Assembly: GCA_029432815.1 (NCBI GenBank)
Contig: JAROBA010000016.1
Coordinates: forward strand, 1-64,000
DNA: 64,000 nt
Reading direction: 5' to 3'
DNA from: Pontiellaceae bacterium B1224
GTDB taxonomy: Bacteria; Verrucomicrobiota; Kiritimatiellia; Kiritimatiellales; Pontiellaceae
A model generated the notes under the pieces. That model was given only the letters and a program-made list of their open reading frames with translations, ran no database searches and had not been told where the DNA came from. Shown here one piece after another: positions 41,086-49,500 of this stretch; positions within the stretch are counted from its first letter, which is position 1; each line of letters starts with the position of its first letter. The translations under genes and the position numbers were made by a program.

Positions 41086-42819
41086 TCACTCTTCACGTCT
41101 CGTTCCATGCTGCACTGTAAGTTCATATTCAATAGTACGTTTACTTTGCGGCTGCACCGTTTCCAGGAACCGGAAATGCTGCGCATCATATTTTTCCACC
41201 GTTTCATCCGTTTCGATTTTCCAATGATTGGAACCCGCCCAACGCATGATTTCCACCTCGACCGGAATGGCTTTGGTATTGGTGATCTCGATCTGCCAAT
41301 TCGTTATTTCGTCCCAACCGGCCAGATTACCTTTGGCATCGAACTCCATGTTTTCCGTTCGGGTGCGCATCAGCTTCGGCTCAACGGTCACCTTTTCCGC
41401 CGCGCCCAGCACCAGTTCCACCTGCTCCCCGACGGGGATGTATTGGAGGTTCGCGGCTTCGATGTAGTGTAAAGGTAGGGCGTGCTCTCCGAGCGCGCCG
41501 CCGTCGTTCGGACCGCTCGGAGAGCGGTGCCTACCTGTTCCGAACACCCGCACGAGGCCTTCCGGCAGCGGGGTTTCGCCGAGCCGGCAGGCTTCGGTGT
41601 TGGCGAACGAGAGGAAACGCATCGTTTGGTTTCCCCAGCGCTCGGCTTCAAATTTGTAGAGATTGGTCACGCCGATCTCCTGCGCCTCGATGTTCGGCAG
41701 CCGCTTGCCCCAGCCATCCGGAATCGTCTCCCGGCCTTCGATGGTATAGAGCTGATATTCGCTCAGGGCCTGTTTGAAGATTTCTTTCTTGGCAAATTCA
41801 AGAGTCATGGGCGCTCCTCCCATGGAGGATAACACGCCACTTGTTGTTGTTACGAACGGTGACCCTAGCTGGTCTTTTTTAGCGAACCCCCAAGCCATGC
41901 CTTTGGAAACGTAGGGGCGGTCAAACGCGTGCTGACGGTTCGCGAGGGCGGCGATTTGGTCTTGGAGATTAACCTCGCCGACGACCAGCCGGGTTTGTGC
42001 ATTTTCATAATCCTCGCCGCTGCCGTTATCAACGCGGATGCGGGATTTGAGCTGCAGCGTCTGTTCGTCGGGGGAAAGGGTGGCTTCGTAGTGGGCATTC
42101 CATTTGAGGCCGGAGGTGAAATAGGTCAGCTCGAACTCGACCTCGCCGCTGAACTCGGAAAAGATCGTCCAGCGCGCCAGTTCGTTGAGGCGCGGCGGGA
42201 AGACCAGCTGCGTGATTTCAATCTGACCGGCGTGCGAAACCGGCGTCAGCTCCAGCGACGTCGGATCAATCAGCGTATTGCTCCACATAAACTGCAACCA
42301 GTTCCAGCCACGCTTCAGCGTCAACTTCCGTTTTTCGCGGACGAGGGTCAGGTCTTCGGCGTTGTAGATCGTCAGCTGCACCTCGTCGCGCCGCGGCAGG
42401 ACGTTGAGCTCAATATTGCTGGCGGGGGCGAAGGGTTTTTCGGCCCGCAGCTCGGCAAGCGAAACTTCGGTAGGGACGGCTGTCCCAGCCGTCCGCCCGT
42501 CGGATGGGTCATCCGGCCGAATCAGCATGAAGGCAATAGCAAGGCCGGCGGCGGCCGCGAGAATCGCAATCGGGCGAAGAGGAATGACCTTCGACCTTCC
42601 GACCTTCCGACCTTCGACCAAAACAGCCTTCAGCCGTTCTTCCGAAACCTCGGGCTGATCGCGCAGGACTTCCAATGATTGGAACTGGGCTTCCAATGCC
42701 TGGAACTTTTGCAGGCAATCGGCGCAGGTTTCGAGGTGCGCGGCGATGTCGGCGCTTTCGGTTTCGGACAGCAGGTCGAATTTGTGGTCCCGTAGTTGAT
42801 CGGCGTGGATGTGGTTCAT
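41086..42819 (-). CDS. Anti-sigma factor fused to DUF4139-like extracytoplasmic domain
   Basis: A 577-aa membrane protein: cytoplasmic zinc-binding anti-sigma domain (residues 1-55) with HLETCADC (Zn motif H-x3-C-x2-C), one transmembrane helix near 82-100 (PIAILAAAAGLAIAFML), and a long periplasmic DUF4139-like domain (about 130-560). It overlaps the sigma gene by 4 nt. The expected role is to hold the ECF sigma factor at the membrane until the outside domain senses its signal. Two dispersed palindromes are embedded in frame (41473, 42474), and palindromes at 41219, 42670 and 42691 encode SNHWK and FQSLE/FQALE. Confidence 0.85.
   Translation of the reverse strand: MNHIHADQLRDHKFDLLSETESADIAAHLETCADCLQKFQALEAQFQSLEVLRDQPEVSEERLKAVLVEGRKVGRSKVIPLRPIAILAAAAGLAIAFMLIRPDDPSDGRTAGTAVPTEVSLAELRAEKPFAPASNIELNVLPRRDEVQLTIYNAEDLTLVREKRKLTLKRGWNWLQFMWSNTLIDPTSLELTPVSHAGQIEITQLVFPPRLNELARWTIFSEFSGEVEFELTYFTSGLKWNAHYEATLSPDEQTLQLKSRIRVDNGSGEDYENAQTRLVVGEVNLQDQIAALANRQHAFDRPYVSKGMAWGFAKKDQLGSPFVTTTSGVLSSMGGAPMTLEFAKKEIFKQALSEYQLYTIEGRETIPDGWGKRLPNIEAQEIGVTNLYKFEAERWGNQTMRFLSFANTEACRLGETPLPEGLVRVFGTGRHRSPSGPNDGGALGEHALPLHYIEAANLQYIPVGEQVELVLGAAEKVTVEPKLMRTRTENMEFDAKGNLAGWDEITNWQIEITNTKAIPVEVEIMRWAGSNHWKIETDETVEKYDAQHFRFLETVQPQSKRTIEYELTVQHGTRREE
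41219..41233. repeat. 15-bp palindrome TTCCAATGATTGGAA
   Basis: Exact copy in the anti-sigma gene (SNHWK). Confidence 0.9.
41473..41536. repeat. In-frame palindromic element in anti-sigma gene
   Basis: Left arm AGGTAGG-NNNN-GCTCTCCGAGCG (41473-41495) matches the right arm (41514-41536) with a 4-bp internal mismatch. It codes the odd phrase GTGRHRSPSGPNDGGALGE, in place of GTGEGAHLAFEGQ in the paralogue, so it looks like a repeat inserted into the gene while keeping the frame. Confidence 0.7.
42474..42494. repeat. Second in-frame palindrome in anti-sigma gene
   Basis: Arms GGACGGCTG and CAGCCGTCC with a 3-bp centre, coding GRTAGTAVP in the linker right after the transmembrane helix. Confidence 0.7.
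42670..42705. repeat. Two 15-bp palindromes in anti-sigma gene
   Basis: TTCCAATGATTGGAA (42670) and TTCCAATGCCTGGAA (42691), 6 bp apart, coding FQALEAQFQSLE near the end of the zinc domain. Confidence 0.9.
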
Positions 42820-43373
42820 CGGTCACCTCCGTCGGGATGCGGCAGTTGCGTGGCCAGTTTTTTGAGGGCGCGCGACATGTGGGTTTTCACCGAACTGAGC
42901 GAACAGCCCATCATTTCGGCCACTTCGGGATAGGTGTGCCCCTGATAATAGGAAAGCACGAGCGCGGCGCGTTGTTTGGGCGGAAGGGTTTCGATGGCGG
43001 CCTGTACGGTCTGGCGCAGCTCGGATTTGGCGGTGGCTTCGTCGGGCCGATCGGTTGCGGCTTCGACGGGTTCGCTGACTTCCAGGGATTGGAAGTCCAG
43101 TCCGCGTTTGCTTTTGCGCAACCGGTCGATGGCAATTCGGGTGGCGAGGGTGAACAGCCAGCTCTTGAATTTGGCGCCGGGGCGGTAGGTGTGCGCTTTT
43201 TGGTGGACCCGCAGGAAAGTTTCCTGAAAGCAGTCTTCCGCCATTTCTCTGTTGTGCAGCATGCGCATAAGATATCCGAAAAGCAGGCCTTGATATCGTT
43301 GGACGAGCGCAGGAAACACGGCGGTGTCACCGCCCCGGTAGGCTTCCATCAGCACTTCGTCTGTTTGCTCCAT
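42816..43373 (-). CDS. ECF RNA polymerase sigma factor
   Basis: A 185-aa ECF sigma: region 2 (YLMRMLHNREMAEDCFQETFLR, about 35-57), region 4 (LSYYQGHTYPEVAEMMGCSLSSVKTHMSRALKKL). It recruits RNA polymerase to its own target promoters and is bound by the anti-sigma protein encoded next to it (4-nt overlap). The start at 43373 is preferred. A palindrome at 43080 encodes FQSLE in the linker. Confidence 0.94.
   Translation of the reverse strand: MEQTDEVLMEAYRGGDTAVFPALVQRYQGLLFGYLMRMLHNREMAEDCFQETFLRVHQKAHTYRPGAKFKSWLFTLATRIAIDRLRKSKRGLDFQSLEVSEPVEAATDRPDEATAKSELRQTVQAAIETLPPKQRAALVLSYYQGHTYPEVAEMMGCSLSSVKTHMSRALKKLATQLPHPDGGDR
43080..43094. repeat. 15-bp palindrome TTCCAGGGATTGGAA
   Basis: Exact copy in the sigma factor gene, in the linker between regions 2 and 4 (DFQSLE). 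Confidence 0.9.
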
Positions 43374-43398
43374 CAATCGTTGCCTGTTCTTTATGGGC

Positions 43399-43428
43399 TA
43401 TACGTCTGCTACACAGAATCAGTTTACA
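43399..43428 (-). promoter_or_regulatory. Possible ECF-type promoter of the sigma operon
   Basis: Minus strand: TGTAAACT and then CGTATA, with AAC and CGT separated by 17 bp, the spacing of ECF promoters. It lies about 25-55 bp upstream of the sigma start, so autoregulation is possible. Only one site is available to compare. Confidence 0.35.
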
Positions 43429-43498
43429 TAAATATTGAAAAAAGCGTATGGGGATTCTTGGAGCATTTCCTTTTCTGGATGCAACAGGTGAAATGTTT

Positions 43499-43582
43499 TT
43501 ACAGAATAATTAGGACAGAATGATTCTTATATAACCTGCTCTGCGGAATGGGATGCATTATTTTGTCCTAATTATTCTGTAA
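43499..43582. repeat. Long inverted repeat between sigma operon and serS
   Basis: TTACAGAATAATTAGGACA (43499-43517) is matched perfectly by its reverse complement at 43564-43582; partial pairing continues inside. A related short version (CAGAATAAT/ATTATTCTG) lies at 46384-46410. Not an RNA class I recognise. Confidence 0.75.
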
Positions 43583-43632
43583 TAAAGAGGCTGCATCTGA
43601 AGACACGCTACAGGAAAAGTGCGAATTGCCGC

Positions 43633-43647
43633 TTCCAAAGATTGGAA
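43633..43647. repeat. 15-bp palindrome TTCCAAAGATTGGAA
   Basis: Exact copy in the serS leader, 51 bp upstream of the start codon. Confidence 0.9.
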
Positions 43648-43697
43648 GATTAGGCGAATAATACGCCCTCTTTTTAAAAAACCGATAGGGGTGCAGG

Positions 43698-44963
43698 ATG
43701 CTGGATATTAAATTTATTCGTGAAAACGCCGATGCTGTGAAAGCAGCCATGAAGAATCGTAACGCCGATGTGGATGTCGATGCCGTGCTGGCACTCGATG
43801 CCCGCCGCCGCGAAATTGTTTCGGAAGTGGAAGCGCTGAAAGCGGAGCGCAATAAAATTTCCAAAAGCATTGGAATGATGATTAAAGAGGGGAAAGACCC
43901 CGAAGAAATCAAAGCGCAGGTGCGCGAGATGGGCGATAAAATCACCGCGTTCGATACGGAGCTGCGTGAAGTGGAAGCCGATCTGCGCGAGAAGCTGCTT
44001 TATATTCCAAATATGCCGTCCGATACGACTCCCGTCGGCCAGACCGAAGACGACAACCCCGTCATCCGCTCCTGGGGCGAAAAAGTGGAGCTCGGATTTG
44101 AACCGCAGATGCATTGGGATCTCGGCGAAAAGCTGGGCCTGTTCGATCTGGAACGCGGCGCAAAACTTTCCGGCTCCGGTTTCCCGCTCTTCACCGGTCG
44201 CGGCGCCAAACTGGAACGCGCGCTGATTCAGTTCATGCTCGATCTGCATACCGAAGAGCACGGCTATACCGAAGTCGCCACGCCCTTTATGTGCAACGAG
44301 CAGACCATGACCGGAACCGGTCAGCTGCCGAAATTTGCTGAAGACATGTATACGGTTCCGCTCGATGGGCTCTATCTGATTCCGACCGCGGAAGTGCCGG
44401 TCACCAATATGTATGCCAATGAGATTCTGGATAAGGACCTGCCGATTCTGCACACGGCCTACACGCCGTGCTTCCGTCGCGAAGCCGGCTCTGCCGGGAA
44501 AGATACGCGCGGCCTGTTGCGCGTGCATCAGTTCGATAAAGTGGAAATGGTGAAGTTCACCACGCCCGAAACCTCCGAAGAAGAGCACGAAAAGCTGACG
44601 CTCGATGCGGAAAAGGTCCTGCAAAAACTCGGTCTGCATTATCGCGTGATTGAGCTCTGCACCGGCGATATCGGGTTCAGCGCATCGAAGTGCTACGACA
44701 TTGAACTCTGGGCCCCGGCGCAGGATAAATGGCTGGAAGTTTCTTCCTGCTCCAACTTTAAGGATTACCAAGCCCGCCGCGCCAATATCCGCTATCGCGA
44801 CGAAAATGGTAAAACGCAGTTTGTGCACACCATCAACGGTTCCGGTGTTGCGCTGCCGCGGCTCGTGATTGCCATCATGGAAAACTATCAGAACGAAGAT
44901 GGATCCATCGATCTGCCGGAAGCCATTTGGCCGTATATGGGCGGATTGAAGAAGATCGACTGA
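43698..44963 (+). CDS. serS: Seryl-tRNA synthetase
   Basis: A 421-aa class II synthetase: N-terminal coiled-coil tRNA-binding arm (about 30-105), motif 2 region FRREAGSAGKDTRGLLRVHQF (about 260-280), motif 3 GSGVALPRLVIAIMENYQ (about 385-402). It charges tRNA-Ser. The transcript is terminated by a hairpin built from two palindromic 15-mers. Confidence 0.97.
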   Translation: MLDIKFIRENADAVKAAMKNRNADVDVDAVLALDARRREIVSEVEALKAERNKISKSIGMMIKEGKDPEEIKAQVREMGDKITAFDTELREVEADLREKLLYIPNMPSDTTPVGQTEDDNPVIRSWGEKVELGFEPQMHWDLGEKLGLFDLERGAKLSGSGFPLFTGRGAKLERALIQFMLDLHTEEHGYTEVATPFMCNEQTMTGTGQLPKFAEDMYTVPLDGLYLIPTAEVPVTNMYANEILDKDLPILHTAYTPCFRREAGSAGKDTRGLLRVHQFDKVEMVKFTTPETSEEEHEKLTLDAEKVLQKLGLHYRVIELCTGDIGFSASKCYDIELWAPAQDKWLEVSSCSNFKDYQARRANIRYRDENGKTQFVHTINGSGVALPRLVIAIMENYQNEDGSIDLPEAIWPYMGGLKKID

Positions 44964-44986
44964 TTCGGATTTCCAGATCGCCGAAT

Positions 44987-45027
44987 AATCCAGAAATTGG
45001 AAGGTTTCCAATGTCTGGATTTTTTTT
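44987..45027 (+). terminator. serS terminator built from an inverted pair of 15-mers
   Basis: Arms AATCCAGA-A-ATTGGAA and TTCCAAT-G-TCTGGATT pair with a single mismatch, loop GGT (45003-45005), then seven Ts. Each arm is a near copy of the 15-bp palindrome (44988-45002 and 45006-45020). Confidence 0.88.
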
Positions 45028-45865
45028 AAGCGGTCTCTTCGAGAGAGCTGGAACTCTTTTTTCGTAATACGGCTTTGAGATCCACTTTCTTTTCATCCGC
45101 TTGAGTGCTGCAGGATTTGATGCCGATGATCAGATACAGGAGGGTAATGGCCGGATAGATGCCACACGGAAGGGTGAATCCCAGCGCGGACGTCACGGAA
45201 ATGACGATGATGGCCGGGGTTGCTGCTGCGATAGCAATACGCATGGTGTCTTTGAACGACAGCGAACTGTGCAGCACGTTGGCGATAATCAGGCCGACCA
45301 CGGCAACCAGCATCATTGCCAGCACAGCAAAGATATAAGACAGCATCAGAAAAATTCCGTAGGAGAGCGGAGAGATTGTTTTCTGAATATCGTTCAGCCA
45401 TCCGTTAATGATGTGTTTATTAAGCACGAGGCTTTCGATGCCGGAGAGGCTGAACGTGTTAAAGAGATTTCTGCCGCGCCGGACAATCAGTTTACTTTCG
45501 GTCAGCATCACCATAACGGTTGCATCGTCAATGTAGTTCATGCTGCCGGAGGTATCGATGATAGCGAGCGGCCTGTTGTTCCGATCTCTAATGTAATAGG
45601 GCATGGTTGCATTCACGGCGGCCCGGCCGTTTTGAATCCGTATTTCAGGAATTTGATTAAGCAGGTCGACCTGCCCGGTTTCCAATGATTGGAGAATTTT
45701 GTCGCGTTGGTGCAAAGTGGCGGGAATACAGCAGATGGCCAGCAGCAGAAAAAGGTAGGCTGCCAGATTAACCCCTTGCCAGTTGCGGCCGATATCGCGA
45801 TAGAGGCGTTTTGAGAAAAACGCCAATACCGGAAGCTCTAACAGTCTGTATTTTTTACTCGCCAT
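45026..45865 (-). CDS. DUF1189-family membrane protein
   Basis: A 279-aa protein: one N-terminal helix (about 34-52), a soluble periplasmic part (about 55-165), then three or four C-terminal helices. Start KKYRLLELPVLAFFSKRLYRDIGRNWQG fits DUF1189 (family of unknown function). Convergent with serS, its stop codon overlapping the serS terminator. A near palindrome at 45680 ends GGAG (TTCCAATGATTGGAG). Confidence 0.8.
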   Translation of the reverse strand: MASKKYRLLELPVLAFFSKRLYRDIGRNWQGVNLAAYLFLLLAICCIPATLHQRDKILQSLETGQVDLLNQIPEIRIQNGRAAVNATMPYYIRDRNNRPLAIIDTSGSMNYIDDATVMVMLTESKLIVRRGRNLFNTFSLSGIESLVLNKHIINGWLNDIQKTISPLSYGIFLMLSYIFAVLAMMLVAVVGLIIANVLHSSLSFKDTMRIAIAAATPAIIVISVTSALGFTLPCGIYPAITLLYLIIGIKSCSTQADEKKVDLKAVLRKKSSSSLEETA

Positions 45866-46089
45866 AGCAAAGTTTAAATAAGCACATATAATGCCATAAA
45901 TAAGTAAGCATTTTGTGCGCTGAGTTTTGGTGAACCCTGTGTCCGGGCAGTCTGATCGGGTCTATTTTTCGCCGATATTTCGCACGGTTGTTCAGGGGAT
46001 AGATTACAGAAACTCGGGCAGGGCGTGTTTATTCTATAATTTAGGGTTGCAAGAGACCGATTAGATGCCTACCTTTCTGCCCCTTTAAC

Positions 46090-46165
<76 letters not shown>

Positions 46166-46171
46166 TTCTAT

Positions 46172-46204
46172 AACCCTTCGAACCTCCGGTTCTTAGGGTT
46201 TTTT
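46172..46204 (+). terminator. Terminator of tRNA-Lys
   Basis: Arms AACCC...AACC and GGTT...GGGTT form an interrupted stem directly after the tRNA, followed by TTTT. Confidence 0.7.
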
Positions 46205-46383
46205 GCTTAATGCGGGGTTCCCCGCCAAATACGGGGCGAGGGCGGTTTCTTTTAACCACTGGAGCACGATCACTCTCTGAATGCAGTTGCATGTAGATTT
46301 CAGCTTGCGCCTGTATGGAGTCCGAATCGGACACATCGATACAAAATATCGACAGGTTTTATGGCAATGTGCTGAGGGCTTCG

Positions 46384-46410
46384 CAGAATAATGAGGACGG
46401 AATTATTCTG
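46384..46410. repeat. Short inverted repeat CAGAATAAT..ATTATTCTG
   Basis: Same sequence family as the longer inverted repeat at 43499-43582, here within the leader of the autotransporter. Confidence 0.6.
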
Positions 46411-46487
46411 TCTGCAGAATCCTCCCGATTCTCCCTTTCTAAAATCTTTCGGCAAAACGGTCTTTCCTGTATGGTTCGCGCCTATTT

Positions 46488-46502
46488 TTCCAACCATTGG
46501 AA
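46488..46502. repeat. 15-bp palindrome TTCCAACCATTGGAA
   Basis: Exact copy ending next to the ribosome binding site AGGAG of the autotransporter gene. Confidence 0.9.
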
Positions 46503-46517
46503 ACAGGAGTTTTTGGG

Positions 46518-49500
46518 ATGACACGCTTTTTATCTATTTTTGCTGTATTGCTGAGCTCGGTTGCGCTGGCTTCGGGCTATACGAATGCTGTGGAAAACGG
46601 CGCCTCGCAGACGGTTGATTCGGATTGGAATGAAACCGCGATTACGGTAGGGGGAAGTTCTTCGAACAATGCATTGATGCTTGTTTCCGGCGCCCGGGTG
46701 ACCAATGACACGACGCAGGTCGGCGGCTCGGCCATTGCCGATGGTAATGCGGTGAATGTGGGGAGCGGTGCTTCCTGGAATATGACCGGCGATCTGACGG
46801 TTGGCGACATGGGTTCCGCAAACAGTTTTGAAATTACGGCGGGCGGCTCGGTTTCCAACAACGCTTCGTTTGTCGGGGTGGATGCGCAGGCTTCGAACAA
46901 TACGGTGAATGTGACCGGATCGGGGGCTCGCTGGGATAATGCCGGTGCCATCACGATCGGTGGCGTGAGCAACGCTGTCAGCGTTTCCTCCGGCGGAACC
47001 GTGGCAGCAAACGACCTGATTTTTTCGACTCCCGGTGTCAGCAAATTCCACCTCCAGGAGGGCGGCACGCTGAACATCACCGGCGCTTACAATGCCGACA
47101 CGCAGACCGACGTAAACTGGGAAAGCGGCGCAGCACTGGAAGTGAACGGCCAGCTGACCATGGACGGTGGTCTGGCGGAAGAGGGGCGTATTCTGACACT
47201 GGGCGGTTCAAATGCCACTTGGTCGATTGACGGTTCCATTGCCGTGGGTACCAACGGAACCGTGACGATTGAAGACGGTGCAACGGTGGTGAACAGTGCG
47301 GGTGGAAGTGTTGATGGATCGGGTAATACCGTGCTGGTTCAGGGCACGGGTTCTGAATGGCAGAATAATGGTGCGTTAACGCTTTCCAATGATAACAGCA
47401 CGGTGACGGTGCAGACCGGCGGTAAAATTTCCGCGGATTATTTAAATATTGCAGATGGAAGCGTGCTCAATCTGATTAACACGGGCACGCTGGAACTCAG
47501 CACGAATTATTTCAATGTTGCGGCCACCAGTAATCTGAACTGGAGCACAGGAACGCTTTCCATTGAAGGCACACTGGAAGGTATGGATACCACCGAAATT
47601 ACTGCCAATGGTTCTTCCAGCACGGCCGCGGTTCTGGCCAATGGACGCGATCTGACGCTCAATGGCGGTGAATGGCAGAACGGAACGAATGATCTGATTG
47701 TCGGCTTCGGAGCCGGCGGTTCAGCCTTGAGCGTGACCAACGGAGGTCAGGCCGTGAATGCCAACGGATATATCGGGCATGGCACCTCGTCCGCCGGGAA
47801 TTCAGTCACCGTTTCCGATGCCGGTTCGCTGTGGTGGAACAAGGGCGGTAACCTTTATCTGGGGGCCTATCTGGACGGCACCAACCTGACGCAAACCGGG
47901 TCCGGCAATCTACTGAATGTGAATGATGGCGCGCAGGTTTTTGTGGGTGAGATTACAAACAACACACCGGGCATGCTGGTGGCTTCCACCAACGGGGCGC
48001 AATTCACCATCTGGAATGGGTCCGCTTTCATTGACGACACCCTGCAGCTCGGCTTCAGCACGAATGCAGCCGGTTCGGTAACGATCAAAAGCGGGGGCTA
48101 TCTTTCGGTGGGGAATCTGGTGATTACCAATGCCAACAGTGCGCTTGATCTGCAGAGTGGCGGTGTGTTTGACATCCGATCTGACTTCGATGTGGCGACC
48201 CGCGAAGCGAACGGGTTCAACTGGAGTTCCAACTCCACGCTGTCTGTCGGCGGTGCGCTGACGGGGAAAACGTCTGATCTCGACAAAGGGCAGGATCTGG
48301 TGCTCGACGGTTCCAACGCGGTTTGGGACATCACCGGGGAAGACCTGGAAATCGGCCTGGCCGGTTCGAGTGTACTGACGCTGATTAACGGGGCCACTTT
48401 GATTAATGCGAACACGACAATCGGAGCCAATACCAATTCCGGAGCGCATGGGGTGGTGCTGAACTCCGGTGCGTTCTGGCTGGCCGACGGCGATCTCACC
48501 ATCGGCGGGAATACCTCGACAAACTATCTCCAGCTCTTCGGCGGATCGACCAACCAGCTGACCGGCTCGGCCACCATCGGCGGAACCAACACGTCCGGGA
48601 ACTATGTGCAGGTGGATGGCTCGAACACGCTCTGGGCCGTCGGCGGGGACCTGACGGTTTCAACAGATAACAGCATTGAATTGGACTCCGATGGCTTAAT
48701 CTCGGTTGGCGGCGACCTGCTGCTGCAGAGCAATGCGGTGGTTTCCGGTGAAGGCACGATCCAGTTCGCTGATGCCAACACAGCCTTATATCTGATGAAC
48801 GGTAACGGGAATCTTTCGAGCTCGGTTGTGTTTGAGGGGGCAGGGAATAATACGGTCGATGTGGATGGCGGAATTTTCTATGTGGTTGGATCCAACTCCA
48901 ACCAGTATCGAAATTTCGAGACCCTGAGTCTGACGGATACCATCCTGTATGGATACGGAACCAACGATGCCTTCGGAATCGTGGACATGACGGGCGGGAC
49001 GATTGCTCCGAGTGATGTCATCGGGGTTGATGGAACGGGCACGCTGATGATTGATGGTGCCTTTACGTCTTCCAATACCACCTATTTTGCGCAGGTCAAC
49101 GGAGATCAGGGCAGCGATCTGCTGCATTTTACCGGAGCCGTGGATCTGACCGGGCTGGTGGCTCAGGTGGTCGTACTGCAGGTGAACACCAACGAAACGA
49201 CCATCCTCACGTCGGATACGGGTTTGAACAACAATTTTATGTCGAACAGCATCGTCAATAATCTGCTGCTCTATGATGCTGATCTCGTTGTCGGGGCGAA
49301 TGATGTGAATGTCGTCATCACGACCAACAACACGCAGTTCAGCTCGTCGCTCGATTATGCCGCAACGGAATCGGTCCGCTCCGGTTTCAGTGCCATGAAA
49401 GATGCGGTCTTCACACGCACCAAACAGCTGCGCCGCAATCTGGTTTCCACTGCGCATTCGATTCCGCACGAAGCATTCCTGATGAGCAACACCAATGCGC

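Noticed and set aside
43499-43697. Riboswitch or T-box in front of serS
   Set aside because: No T-box sequence or specifier arrangement seen; only an inverted repeat and one palindrome.
43674-45011. Long frame opposite to serS
   Set aside because: Shadow of a fully conserved seryl-tRNA synthetase.
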